Shown here: positions 19,111-27,951 of the stretch, piece after piece
Position numbering within the stretch: position 1 is the stretch's first letter
Layout: each line of letters starts with the position of its first letter
Assembly: GCA_022779465.1 (NCBI GenBank)
Contig: JALFTB010000020.1
Location: 16,619 to 80,618 of the forward strand
Source of the DNA: CAG-533 sp022779465
Lineage (GTDB): Bacteria > Bacillota_I > Bacilli_A > RF39 > UBA660
Direction of reading: 5' to 3'
DNA: 64,000 bases
Made by a program: the position numbers and the translations under genes
Notes under the pieces: generated by a model
The model's input: the letters and a program-made list of their open reading frames with translations, nothing else
Database searches by the model: none
What the model was told of the DNA's origin: nothing

Positions 19111-19142
19111 AAAAGGAACAACAGTAGTTCCTTTTTTAGTTG
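19103..19142 (+). repeat. 40-bp direct repeat, right copy (contains a terminator)
   Basis: Second copy of 17611-17650 with two mismatches, both in the terminator loop area. It contains the stop codon of the antitoxin gene, the terminator, and the first bases (the stop codon side) of the convergent carboxypeptidase gene. The distance from copy to copy is 1492 bases. Confidence 0.9.
19107..19137 (+). terminator. Terminator after the antitoxin gene (bidirectional)
   Basis: AAAAAAGGAAC with GTTCCTTTTTT around a short loop; it lies between convergent genes and can serve both. Confidence 0.8.
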
Positions 19143-20083
19143 TTTAAATAAAATTCATAGTATTCATCAAATGTTATACCTTCGTTATAAACTTTTGTTG
19201 CTAGATCGACACCTAGATAGCGGTAATGCCATGATTCAAATTTATATCCTGTTATTTCTTCTTTATCTTCTGGGTATCTTAGAATAAAACCGTATTTATG
19301 AGCATTATTAAGCATCCATTGGTAACTTTCAGTATCTTTAAATGAATCATTTTTATCATAGAAATCAGCAACATCAATAGCATAACCAGTTTCATGTTCT
19401 GATGAACCAGCTCTAGCGGCATAATCATCAGCTTTTCTTGTGCCATAAGCTTGTTTTCTTTGATTCCATAATTTATCTTGGTATTCATAGTCACGATATG
19501 AAGATAATATTAAAATTGTATAACCATCTGCTTTAGCAGCTTCAGCTAGATTTTTATATGCTTCATAGGCTTCACTGTTAAGCTCATTATTAGCGTATGA
19601 ATAGGTTGCTGATGTTTTAACAATATCGCTCGCTTGGTAATCTTTAGTTAAAGCATGGTATTTATTTACTAACATAGCAGTTCCTTTTGAAGTATCAGTA
19701 TCAACTAAATCTTTATAGTAATCTTTATCACGATTAACATTTACTAAAGCCACAATTTCGTTTAAAGATTTACTATCATTTTTCTCATAATAAGATAAGT
19801 ATCGATCTAAATTTTTAAACATAAAGTATTTTTCATTAATTAATTTAACAATATTAGAATTTTTATCTTTGGAAAGAAGTGTTTCTAATTCATTATTATT
19901 TAATTTAGAACTTAAGGTTTTATATTCTTCTAGGGTATATTCTTTTTGTAAGAATTTATATTCATATGTTTGTTTATATTTATAATTGTTAATAACTTTA
20001 ATACCTACTATTAGTAAAATTAGAGCTACTATAGATATAAATAATATCTTCTTAACTTTCTTTTTTAACTTTCTTTTAGCCAT
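19136..20083 (-). CDS. D-alanyl-D-alanine carboxypeptidase, VanY/M15B family
   Basis: A 315-residue membrane-anchored zinc peptidase that trims the terminal D-Ala of peptidoglycan stem peptides outside the cell. A Lys-rich start and one membrane helix (about residues 10-28) anchor it. The catalytic domain has SSYRDYEYQDKLW, SSEHETGYAIDVAD (the His/Asp zinc ligands near residues 230-243) and ESWHYRYLG (catalytic Glu and third His near 284-292). GGTGAATC is placed before the start. It indicates that the organism has a peptidoglycan wall. It converges with the toxin-antitoxin module. Confidence 0.93.
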   Translation of the reverse strand: MAKRKLKKKVKKILFISIVALILLIVGIKVINNYKYKQTYEYKFLQKEYTLEEYKTLSSKLNNNELETLLSKDKNSNIVKLINEKYFMFKNLDRYLSYYEKNDSKSLNEIVALVNVNRDKDYYKDLVDTDTSKGTAMLVNKYHALTKDYQASDIVKTSATYSYANNELNSEAYEAYKNLAEAAKADGYTILILSSYRDYEYQDKLWNQRKQAYGTRKADDYAARAGSSEHETGYAIDVADFYDKNDSFKDTESYQWMLNNAHKYGFILRYPEDKEEITGYKFESWHYRYLGVDLATKVYNEGITFDEYYEFYLNN

Positions 20084-20185
20084 GATTCACCTTCTTATTA
20101 TATACTTATTATATCATGTTTTCTTTAGTTGTAGTAAAATTTAAACTTTTGTTGTATAATTGTAACATAAAAAAGGAGTGAAAAT

Positions 20186-21808
20186 ATGGATAAGATATAT
20201 ATTATTGGACATCGTAAACCTGATACTGACTCTGTATGCGCAGCTATTAGTTTAAGTTATTTAAAAAAACAAATGGGTTTAAATGCTGAACCAAGAATAC
20301 TTAGTGAAATTAATGCAGAAACTGAATATGCTTTAAAAAAATTTAAAATTCCTGTTCCTAAGTATTTAAATGATGTTAAAGTTCAACTTAAAGATGTTAA
20401 ATATAAAAAGAATTATTTTGTTAATGAAAATGATTCTATTTATAGAACTTATAACTATATGACTACTAAAGGTATAACTGGTATTCCTCTAGTAGATGAT
20501 AAGAAGATGTTTAAGGGTTATGTTTCGTTAAAAGAGATTGCTAATGAATTGATTTGTAGTGATACAAATATTTTAAATACATCTTTTGATAATTTAGCTG
20601 AAACTTTAAATGCTTCTAAAGTTTATAAATTCGATGAAGAAATAATTGGTAATGTTATGGCAGTTGCTTTACCTTATAGATTATTTATGTCTACTGTTGA
20701 TGTTGATAGTACTTCAATATTAATTGTCGGTAATAGAGAGCATATCATTGATTATGGATTAGAAAGAAAAGCAAAATTGATTATTGTTATTAATAATGTA
20801 TCTTTAACTCCTGAAGAAATTAAACTTGCTAAAAAGAATAAAGTTAATATTATTGTAACACCTTATGATACTTTTAAAACTAGTAGAATTATTACTTTAG
20901 CTAATCCAATTAAGATAATTAAAAGAAATATTTCGGCTATTTGTTTTAATCCTAATGATTATTTAACTGATTTTTTAGAGGTGTCTAATCGTTTAAAACA
21001 TACTAATTATCCTATTGTTAATAGTAAGGGTGTATGTGAAGGTATGCTTAGGGTTATTGATACTCATGAATTTAATAAGAAAAAAGTTATTTTAGTTGAT
21101 CATAATGAACCAACACAGAGTGTTGATGGTTTAGATGAAGCTGAATTACTTGAAGTAGTAGATCATCATAATATTGGAGAAATTAGTACAATGCTTCCAA
21201 TTAATTTTAGAAATATGGCAGTTGGTTCAGTTAATACAATTATTTATACAATGTATGAAGAACAAGGTATTAAGATTCCTTCTGATATTGCTGGTTTAAT
21301 GCTTAGTGGTATTATTTCTGATACTTTATTACTTGCTAGTCCAACAACTACTGAATTAGATCGTAATGTAGCTAAAATACTTGCCAAGAAAGCTAAAGTA
21401 AATCTTAAAGATTATGGTATGGATTTGCTTGGTAGTGGAGTTAGTATTGAAGGTATGTCAACTTATGATGTTATTTATAAAGATTTTAAAAATTATATAA
21501 TTAATGATAATAAGTTTGGGGTAGGCCAAATATTTACTACTAACTTTAAAACTTTTGTGGATAAGATAGATGATTATGTTGAACAATTGGATAGTATTAG
21601 TGAAAATAATAACTTTAAGATTGTTTGTTTATTTGTAACTGATATATTACAAAATAATTCTTATCTATTATATAATAGTAAAGCTGATTTAATGCTTGCT
21701 GATGCCTTTAGTTTAAGTGAAATTAAAGAAGGTCAATTACTTAAAGGAGTAGTATCTAGAAAGAAACAAATGATACCTCCAATTATGAATGTTTTAGAAA
21801 AAGTCTAG
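20186..21808 (+). CDS. Manganese-dependent inorganic pyrophosphatase with CBS and DRTGG domains
   Basis: A 540-residue family II pyrophosphatase. The DHH half begins GHRKPDTDSVCAA (residues 8-20) and continues after the insertion with VDHNEP and the DHH motif VVDHHNIGE. The insertion (about residues 65-305) holds a pair of CBS segments around a DRTGG domain, the type that binds adenine nucleotides to regulate hydrolysis. The C-terminal DHHA2 part ends RKKQMIPP, a substrate-binding RKK motif. It removes pyrophosphate to drive biosynthesis. AAGGAGTGA precedes the ATG; a terminator follows. Confidence 0.95.
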   Translation: MDKIYIIGHRKPDTDSVCAAISLSYLKKQMGLNAEPRILSEINAETEYALKKFKIPVPKYLNDVKVQLKDVKYKKNYFVNENDSIYRTYNYMTTKGITGIPLVDDKKMFKGYVSLKEIANELICSDTNILNTSFDNLAETLNASKVYKFDEEIIGNVMAVALPYRLFMSTVDVDSTSILIVGNREHIIDYGLERKAKLIIVINNVSLTPEEIKLAKKNKVNIIVTPYDTFKTSRIITLANPIKIIKRNISAICFNPNDYLTDFLEVSNRLKHTNYPIVNSKGVCEGMLRVIDTHEFNKKKVILVDHNEPTQSVDGLDEAELLEVVDHHNIGEISTMLPINFRNMAVGSVNTIIYTMYEEQGIKIPSDIAGLMLSGIISDTLLLASPTTTELDRNVAKILAKKAKVNLKDYGMDLLGSGVSIEGMSTYDVIYKDFKNYIINDNKFGVGQIFTTNFKTFVDKIDDYVEQLDSISENNNFKIVCLFVTDILQNNSYLLYNSKADLMLADAFSLSEIKEGQLLKGVVSRKKQMIPPIMNVLEKV

Positions 21809-21824
21809 TTGTTAGACTTTTTTT
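21800..21824 (+). terminator. Terminator after the pyrophosphatase gene
   Basis: AAAGTCTA / TAGACTTT stem overlapping the stop codon, followed by a T-run. Confidence 0.75.
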
Positions 21825-21863
21825 ATTTGGTTAGTCATATAGTTAATTGGAGGATTAATAGAA

Positions 21864-24425
21864 ATGATTGGACTAACTGATGAAGAAGTTGTTAAATCTA
21901 GAAATAAATATGGTAGTAATGAAATAAAAAAAACTAATAATAATTCTTTCTTTAAATTATTATTAGAATCTTTAGGGGATCCAATGATAAAGATATTACT
22001 TATAGTGTTAGGAATTAAAGTAGTATTTTTATTTGCGGAATTTGATTGGTTTGAAACACTTGGCATTTTAATAGCTATTTTTATTGCTTCTTTAATATCA
22101 ACTATAAGTGAATATGGAAGTAATAAAGCTTTTCAAAAATTACTGGAAAATAATAATCAAAAGATGGTTAAAGTTAAGAGAAATGGTAAGCTTTGTTTAA
22201 TATCCATTAATGATATTGTTGTTTCAGATATTGTTTATTTAAATAATGGGGATTATATTCCAGCTGATGGAGAAATTATTGATGGTAGTATTTTAATTGA
22301 TGAATCAAGTATTAATGGAGAAAGTAGAGAAACTTATAAGGACTCTAAATTAAGTGGTGAAAAGAGAAAAGTATATAAAGGGACTATTGTAACTAGTGGA
22401 GAATGTATTGTTAAAGTATGCACTGTAGGTGTAAATACTTTATTTGGTAAGATTGCTAAGGAAGTCCAAGAAAAATCCTCTGATAGTCCTTTAAGAATTA
22501 GATTAAAACATTTAGCTAGTATTATTAGTAAAATTGGTTATGTTGGAGCTTTTTTAGTATTTTTTTCTTATTTATTTTCATCAATAGTTATTGCAAATAA
22601 TTTTAATTTAAATTTAATAATTGGTTGTGTTAGTAATGTTTCATTAATGATTGATTATGTTATTTATGCTTTAACTTTAGCAGTAACTATTATTATTGTT
22701 TCAGTTCCAGAAGGTTTACCAATGATGGTGGCTTTAGTTCTTTCAACTAACATGAAGAAAATGATTAAAAAGAATATATTAGTTAAAAAGATGGTAGGAA
22801 TAGAAACAGCGGGTTCTTTAAATGTTTTACTTACAGATAAAACAGGAACTTTAACTAATGGAAAACTTAGTGTTTATGGAATTATTAATTATCAAGATAA
22901 ATTGTTTAATAATGATGTTGAATTATATAAGTATCATAAATATTATAATATTGTGGGAAACTCAATAGTTTTAAACAATGATGCAGTTATTTCTGATAAT
23001 AAAATAATAAATGGTAATTCCACTGATAAGGCTTTAATATCTTTTATGAATTATATTTCTGATGAAAAGATTATTAAAAAAGAGTCTTTTGATAGTGATA
23101 AGAAATATTCTTTAGTTGAAACTAATAATTATATTTATTATAAAGGTGCTCCAGAAGTATTAATTCCTAAGTGTAAATATTATTTAAATAATGATGTAGA
23201 GGATAGTCATGTTGATTTTGATTATTTAAACAGGGTTATTGCTAAATATATGCATAAAGGATACCGAGTTATTTCATTGTGTTATAAGAATAAATCCAAT
23301 AATAATGTTGTTTATGTTGGTAGTGTACTTCTTAAAGATGAAATTAGAAAAGACGCTAAAGAGGGGATTAAACTTATTAAGTCATCAGGGGTAAAGATGA
23401 TTATGGTTACGGGTGATTCTTTAGATACAGCTTTATTTATTTCTAAGGAATTGAACTTATTAAATGATGATGATATTTATTTAACTAGTAGTGATTTAAG
23501 TTTAATGAGTGATGATGAAATTAAAAGTAAAATAAATAAAATTAAAGTTGTAGCTAGAGCTAAACCTCATGATAAGAGTAGATTAGTTAAGATTATTAAA
23601 GAAATGAATTTAGTTGTAGGAATGACTGGTGATGGGATAAATGATGCAGCGGCTTTAAAGAAATGTGATGTTGGTTTTGCGATGGGTAGTGGAACTGACG
23701 TTGCTAAGGAAGCTTCTGATATTGTGATTTTAGATGATAATATTAATTCGATTAGTATGGCTATTTTATTTGGAAGAACTATATTTAAGAATATTAGAAA
23801 ATTTATTATCTTTCAGTTAACCATGAATATATGTGCGATGAGTTTATCAATTATAGGTCCTTTTATTGGAATAAGTACACCGGTAACAGTTATGCAGATG
23901 TTATGGATTAATATGATTATGGATACTTTAGCTGGTCTTGCTTTTGCTTATGAAGAACCATTACTTTCTTATATGGATGAAAAACCTAAGAGTAAGAATG
24001 AACCGATAATTAATAAATATATGTATGAAGAAATAGTGTTTACGGGGTTATATTCTAGTTTATTGTGCATTTTATTCTTAAAGATTCCTTTAGTTAAGAG
24101 TTTAATTAGATATGATGTTAATGATAAGTATTTTTTAACTGCATTTTTTGCTTTATTTGTGTTTATGGGAATATTTAATGCTTTTAATGCAAGAACGAAT
24201 AGATATAATTTATTTTATAGAATTAAGAATAATAAAGTATTTTTAATAATATTTATGCTAGTAGCAATTATGCAAATTTATTTTATTTATTATGGTGGAA
24301 TTATATTTAGAACTTATGGGCTTAATTTAAAAGAATTATTAATTGTTTTGGGGCTTGCTTTTAGTGTGGTTCCGGTAGATTTATTTAGAAAGTTTATATT
24401 TAATAATAATAAAGATTATATTTAA
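21864..24425 (+). CDS. Cation-transporting P-type ATPase, P2B-like (probable Ca2+ exporter)
   Basis: An 853-residue P-type ATPase. The phosphorylated Asp is in DKTGTLTNG at residue 325. The actuator domain contains the TGES-like NGESRE, the P domain has TGDGINDAAALK, and membrane helix 4 carries PEGLP, the calcium-type ion site. About ten membrane segments are visible. It resembles plasma-membrane/P2B calcium pumps, but no calmodulin-type tail is seen. GGAGG lies ten bases before the ATG. A second, P2A-like pump is encoded at 55311-57917. Confidence 0.92.
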   Translation: MIGLTDEEVVKSRNKYGSNEIKKTNNNSFFKLLLESLGDPMIKILLIVLGIKVVFLFAEFDWFETLGILIAIFIASLISTISEYGSNKAFQKLLENNNQKMVKVKRNGKLCLISINDIVVSDIVYLNNGDYIPADGEIIDGSILIDESSINGESRETYKDSKLSGEKRKVYKGTIVTSGECIVKVCTVGVNTLFGKIAKEVQEKSSDSPLRIRLKHLASIISKIGYVGAFLVFFSYLFSSIVIANNFNLNLIIGCVSNVSLMIDYVIYALTLAVTIIIVSVPEGLPMMVALVLSTNMKKMIKKNILVKKMVGIETAGSLNVLLTDKTGTLTNGKLSVYGIINYQDKLFNNDVELYKYHKYYNIVGNSIVLNNDAVISDNKIINGNSTDKALISFMNYISDEKIIKKESFDSDKKYSLVETNNYIYYKGAPEVLIPKCKYYLNNDVEDSHVDFDYLNRVIAKYMHKGYRVISLCYKNKSNNNVVYVGSVLLKDEIRKDAKEGIKLIKSSGVKMIMVTGDSLDTALFISKELNLLNDDDIYLTSSDLSLMSDDEIKSKINKIKVVARAKPHDKSRLVKIIKEMNLVVGMTGDGINDAAALKKCDVGFAMGSGTDVAKEASDIVILDDNINSISMAILFGRTIFKNIRKFIIFQLTMNICAMSLSIIGPFIGISTPVTVMQMLWINMIMDTLAGLAFAYEEPLLSYMDEKPKSKNEPIINKYMYEEIVFTGLYSSLLCILFLKIPLVKSLIRYDVNDKYFLTAFFALFVFMGIFNAFNARTNRYNLFYRIKNNKVFLIIFMLVAIMQIYFIYYGGIIFRTYGLNLKELLIVLGLAFSVVPVDLFRKFIFNNNKDYI

Positions 24426-24688
24426 ACTTTCTTTTTTAGTTTGGAGTTAATAAGCATTCCAATATAGGTTCCAGTGGCATATCCAGCTGAGTAAACGATA
24501 GGTATGATAATAGTATCCACGTCTGTATTAAGAGCAGTTCTGGCTATATCAAACCAGATAAGTACTTCAAAGAAAGCTATTATGGTACTTTTTAATTTAT
24601 TTCCATTAACTATATGAACAGTTTTAATGGTTCCAAGGGTAACATCTAAGATTCTAGCAAAGAATATTTTTAAACATAATAAAAACAT
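24422..24688 (-). CDS. Short DUF5698-like membrane protein (UPF0316-type N-terminal part only)
   Basis: An 88-residue membrane protein with about three hydrophobic segments. The stretch FFARILDVTLGTIKTVHIV and the following FFEVLIWF match the N-terminal membrane domain (DUF5698) of the UPF0316/YebE family. The usual cytosolic DUF2179 domain is absent; the protein stops after LINSKLKKKV. The ATG start at 24688 follows AGAGGTGA; a GTG three codons earlier lies in that site. Convergent with the ATPase gene, overlapping by four bases. Function unknown. Confidence 0.72.
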   Translation of the reverse strand: MFLLCLKIFFARILDVTLGTIKTVHIVNGNKLKSTIIAFFEVLIWFDIARTALNTDVDTIIIPIVYSAGYATGTYIGMLINSKLKKKV

Positions 24689-24796
24689 ATTAATCACCTC
24701 TTATTATTATGGAAATAGTTGATTAAATTAATCAAAAAAGGGCCTTTGCCTTAGTCATTTTATCTAAGTTACATATTATACATTGGAGGTATTAAG

Positions 24797-25210
24797 ATGT
24801 TATTTAGTTTTGATGATGAATATTTACTTAAAGATTATTTTAATTTAACTAAAACTAGAGATGAAATATTAAGTCCTAAAGAAGGTTTAATACTTGGTAA
24901 TATGTTTAGTGATGAATATGAACCTTATAAAAATTATCGACCTAGTGAAATTAAAATAAATAGTGAAAAAGAAAGAGAATTATTAAAGATTAGAGAGTTA
25001 TCTTTTACAGTTAATGATCTTAATTTAAAACTTGATTTAGAACCTAATAATGATAAGTTATATAAATTATTTAAGATGTATGCTGGTGAACTTGAAATGT
25101 GTATTAGTAAATATAATAAGAAGTATAATCCTTTAGAAGTTTGTGATGATATTAAAGATAATTATACTTGGTATAAAGGTCCTTGGCCTTGGGAGGGTAT
25201 GAATGTTTAA
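24797..25210 (+). CDS. Fused spore-coat protein CotJA-CotJB
   Basis: A 137-residue protein that combines two normally separate proteins. Residues about 28-55 (LILGNMFSDEYEPYKNYRP) resemble CotJA. Residues about 65-137 resemble CotJB: a helical region with LNLKLDLEPNNDKL and the end YKGPWPWEG, the characteristic CotJB C-terminus. In Bacillus and Clostridium, CotJA, CotJB and CotJC make a spore-coat complex. Here the CotJC gene follows with eight bases of overlap, which supports the identification. GGAGG precedes the ATG. No frameshift separates the two parts, so this is a true gene fusion. Confidence 0.78.
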   Translation: MLFSFDDEYLLKDYFNLTKTRDEILSPKEGLILGNMFSDEYEPYKNYRPSEIKINSEKERELLKIRELSFTVNDLNLKLDLEPNNDKLYKLFKMYAGELEMCISKYNKKYNPLEVCDDIKDNYTWYKGPWPWEGMNV

Positions 25211-25766
25211 GTATGATAAAAAATTACCTTATCCAATAGATATTAAGAAAAAAGATATTAGAATGGCTAAGTATTTAATTACTCAATATGGTGGCGCTAA
25301 TGGGGAGTTAGGTGCTGCTTTAAGATATTTTAGTCAAAAGTTTACTATGCCTACTGATGAAGGAAGAGCTTTACTTAATGATATTGCAACTGAAGAGTTT
25401 GGTCATGTAGAAATGATTTGTGTTATGGTTCATCAATTACTTAAAGGAGCAACTAAAGAAGAATTAGAAGCTAATGGATTAACTGCTAGTTATGTTGAAA
25501 ATGGATATGGTATTTATCCAGTAAATTCTAATGGAGTTCCTTTTGATGTTTCATATTTTGCATCAGTAGGAGATCCGGTTGCAGATTTAGCTGAAGACAT
25601 GGCTGCTGAAGAAAAAGCAAGAGTAACTTATGAACATTTAATAGATATTGCTAAAGATGAAGATGTTATTAATGTTTTATTATTTTTAAGACAAAGAGAA
25701 ATAGTTCATTATAATAGATTTAAATCTTTATATGAGAAGTATAAATATAAATTAAAGAAGGATTAA
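25203..25766 (+). CDS. cotJC: Manganese catalase family spore-coat protein CotJC
   Basis: A 187-residue ferritin-like protein of the manganese catalase family, CotJC type. It shows LITQYGGANGELGAALRYFSQ (residues about 25-45), the metal ligands in ATEEFGHVEM (near 64-73) and the second site in AAEEKARVTYEHL with QREIVHYNRF. Residues for a dinuclear Mn centre are present, so peroxide breakdown is possible. It overlaps the fused CotJA-CotJB gene and has GGGAGGG upstream. The stop codon lies within the loop of the following terminator. Confidence 0.93.
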   Translation: MFKYDKKLPYPIDIKKKDIRMAKYLITQYGGANGELGAALRYFSQKFTMPTDEGRALLNDIATEEFGHVEMICVMVHQLLKGATKEELEANGLTASYVENGYGIYPVNSNGVPFDVSYFASVGDPVADLAEDMAAEEKARVTYEHLIDIAKDEDVINVLLFLRQREIVHYNRFKSLYEKYKYKLKKD

Positions 25767-25779
25767 TTCTTCTTTTTTT
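25755..25779 (+). terminator. Terminator of the cotJ operon
   Basis: AAGAA / TTCTT stem with the stop codon in the loop, followed by seven T. Confidence 0.65.
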
Positions 25780-25816
25780 GATGGGGTTGTGATAAAATTA
25801 TAATAGAGGTGTTTAA

Positions 25817-26317
25817 ATGAGTAAAAAGAAAAATGTTATTAAGTTATGTTTAATTTTAGGTGTTACTATTTTACTTACAATAATTATTTGTAATATTTAT
25901 CGTAATTATGAAGGTGGTAAGTCTAATAGTAGTTATATTTCTAAGTATGTATCAACTATTCAATATAATGAACTTAGTAGTGCAGTAACTGAATTATCGG
26001 GAGATACTTTCTTATATTTAAGTTATGTTGGTGATAAAAATATTTATGATTTAGAAAGACAAATAAGAAGACAATTAAAGATTAATGAACTTGAAGATAA
26101 TTTTATTTATGTTGATGGTACATCTTATATAAATGATAAAAAAGAGATTACTGGTCTTAATAAGACTTTAAATGTTACAACTAAATCTTCAATTGTTTTA
26201 CCAGCTATAATTTATTTTAAAGATAATGTACCAGAGGATTATATTGATAGTAGTGAATATTTATTTAAAGTTGGTTCTTTTGAACAATTAATAGATAAAT
26301 ATGAATTAGGTAAATAG
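25817..26317 (+). CDS. Membrane-anchored protein, possibly thioredoxin-like
   Basis: A 166-residue protein with a Lys-rich start and one membrane helix (residues 8-27); the rest would be outside the cell. The order of strands and helices (TFLYLSYVGDKNIYDLERQIRRQL, then FIYVDGTSY, then VLPAIIYFKDN with a cis-Pro-like LP) reads like a thioredoxin fold, but the CxxC active site is missing. Function unknown. AGAGGTG precedes the ATG. It sits just before trmL with one base between them. Confidence 0.6.
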   Translation: MSKKKNVIKLCLILGVTILLTIIICNIYRNYEGGKSNSSYISKYVSTIQYNELSSAVTELSGDTFLYLSYVGDKNIYDLERQIRRQLKINELEDNFIYVDGTSYINDKKEITGLNKTLNVTTKSSIVLPAIIYFKDNVPEDYIDSSEYLFKVGSFEQLIDKYELGK

Positions 26318-26318
26318 G

Positions 26319-26831
26319 ATGTTAAATATTGTTTTATTTGAACCAGAAATACCTGGTAATACTGGAAATATTATGAGAACTTGTGTAGCAACTCATACAA
26401 AATTACATTTAATTAAACCACTTGGTTTTAGTTTAGATGATAGTTATATTAAAAGAAGTGGAGTTAATTATATTAAAGATTGTGACTATACTGTTTATGA
26501 AAATATAGAAGATTTTTATAGTAAGAATGAAGGTACATTTTATTATTTAACTAGATATGGACATAAACCTCATACTAGTTTTGATTATAGTGATACTAAG
26601 GAAAATATTTATTTCTTTTTTGGAAAAGAGTCAACAGGAATACCACCTAAATTATTAAAACCACATTTAGATCATTGTTTAAGAATACCGATGACTGATA
26701 AGGTAAGAGCTTTAAACTTATCTAATTCAGTAGCAATTGTTTTATATGAAGCATTAAGACAACAAAATTATTTAGATTTATTATTTGACGAACCTCATAA
26801 AAGTAAAAATTTTATTGAAGATTCTGAATAA
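26319..26831 (+). CDS. trmL: tRNA (cytidine(34)-2'-O)-methyltransferase
   Basis: A 170-residue SPOUT methyltransferase that methylates the wobble base of tRNA-Leu species using S-adenosylmethionine. The N-terminus has PEIPGNTGNIMRTC, and the trefoil knot appears as FGKESTGIPP and IPMTDKVRALNLSNSVAIV. Length is usual for the family. The SD is weak (TAGG), with the start one base after the previous stop, so translation is probably coupled. A bidirectional terminator follows. Confidence 0.95.
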   Translation: MLNIVLFEPEIPGNTGNIMRTCVATHTKLHLIKPLGFSLDDSYIKRSGVNYIKDCDYTVYENIEDFYSKNEGTFYYLTRYGHKPHTSFDYSDTKENIYFFFGKESTGIPPKLLKPHLDHCLRIPMTDKVRALNLSNSVAIVLYEALRQQNYLDLLFDEPHKSKNFIEDSE

Positions 26832-26833
26832 AA

Positions 26834-26864
26834 AAAGATACCTTTTTATAATTGGTATCTTTTA
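26834..26864. terminator. Bidirectional terminator between trmL and the ferredoxin gene
   Basis: AAAGATACC / GGTATCTTT stem with an A-run on one side and a T-run on the other, lying between convergent genes. Confidence 0.75.
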
Positions 26865-27053
26865 ATTTTTAGTTTCTTCTTCAATTGAGATTGCTCCAAC
26901 TGGACAACAATCACGTGCTTCTTTAGCTTGGTCAGTTACTTCTTCATTAATTACTTTAGCAGTAGCACCATCAAAAGTGAAGTTCTCACTAGCAATACTA
27001 CAACAAGCACCACAACCAATGCACATATCTTTATTTAATTTTACTTTTTCCAC
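26862..27053 (-). CDS. Small 4Fe-4S ferredoxin
   Basis: A 63-residue electron carrier with one cluster: CIGCGACCSIA supplies three cysteines and CCPVGAI the fourth. The GTG at 27053 is taken as start because GGAGG lies seven bases before it; the longer frame from 27101 has no such site and begins upstream of it. It is the monocluster type found in low-GC Gram-positives. Partner enzymes are not obvious in the neighbourhood, though Fe-S assembly protein NifU-like is at 31663-31887. Confidence 0.9.
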   Translation of the reverse strand: MEKVKLNKDMCIGCGACCSIASENFTFDGATAKVINEEVTDQAKEARDCCPVGAISIEEETKN

Positions 27054-27159
27054 TTTAGTTCCTCCATAAATATTATACAAATCTTTTATGAGTTTTAGCA
27101 AGGTTGTATTTCAATATTTGACAAATTATGATATGATATAAAAAGAATAGGTGATTATT

Positions 27160-27921
27160 ATGAATTGTCGAATGGATAAATATGAATTAGATACACCAGC
27201 ATTAAAAAGTAGAACAGATCGTAATAAAGAATTATATCGTTCTTATGAAGCATTAAATTATGATAAGTTTGATGTTAATAATAATGTTGAAATATTAAAG
27301 AGTAATGCTAGAAATATTGATGTAGATCAAATTAGAGATATGTTAGATAAAAAATATAGAGATAATTTACCTAAGAGAAAATCTATATCTATTGATAATT
27401 ATGAAGAACCAGTTAGAAAAGATGAAGAAGATACTAAAGAATATGATATTAATAGTATTTTAGATAAAGCTAAAAGTGATAAATCAGTAGATTATGAATT
27501 AGATAGATTAAATAGATCTTATAATGCTTCTAAGCTAGTTGATGAAGTAAATAAAAAGTATGGACAAAGAGAAGAAACTCCAGCAGAAAAAGAATTAGTT
27601 AATTTAATAAATACAATTACAGAATTAGAACTTAGAAATAGACAAAAAGATGCTGAATTATTAGATTTAGCAGATGATGATGCAAAAGAAGAAGATAATA
27701 GTAAGACAGCAGCTACTTCAATAATTCCAGATACTGAAGAAACTTTCTATACAGGACAGTTAGCTGTTAAAGAAGATGATTTTGAAGATTTTAAAGATAT
27801 GCAAGATGATATAAAATCTAATTCAGCTTTAATTAAAATATTAGTATTTATTTTTATTATTATAACTATTGCAATAGGAGTAGTACTTGCAAATAAATAT
27901 TTAGAACTAGGATTATTTTAA
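27160..27921 (+). CDS. Acidic tail-anchored protein of unknown function
   Basis: A 253-residue protein, highly charged and probably cytosolic, ending in one membrane helix (LIKILVFIFIIITIAIGVVL, residues about 225-244), so it would be anchored by its C-terminus. The middle has helical, coiled-coil-like segments (about 150-175). I do not recognise the family. The ATG at 27160 follows AGGTGA by five bases; an in-frame GTG at 27151 is part of that site. It is divergent from the ferredoxin gene and ends at a terminator. Confidence 0.65.
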   Translation: MNCRMDKYELDTPALKSRTDRNKELYRSYEALNYDKFDVNNNVEILKSNARNIDVDQIRDMLDKKYRDNLPKRKSISIDNYEEPVRKDEEDTKEYDINSILDKAKSDKSVDYELDRLNRSYNASKLVDEVNKKYGQREETPAEKELVNLINTITELELRNRQKDAELLDLADDDAKEEDNSKTAATSIIPDTEETFYTGQLAVKEDDFEDFKDMQDDIKSNSALIKILVFIFIIITIAIGVVLANKYLELGLF

Positions 27922-27938
27922 TATAGTTCTTTTTTTTT
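27903..27938 (+). terminator. Terminator before the yunB-like gene
   Basis: AGAACTA (27903-27909) pairs with TAGTTCT (27924-27930), followed by eight or nine T. Only 13 bases separate the T-run from the ATG of the next gene. Confidence 0.65.
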
Positions 27939-27951
27939 CATATTATTTAAT

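Noticed and set aside
24725..24796. Sigma-E type promoter for the cotJ operon
   Set aside because: CATATTAT near 24771 resembles a -10, but no -35 at the right spacing could be found.
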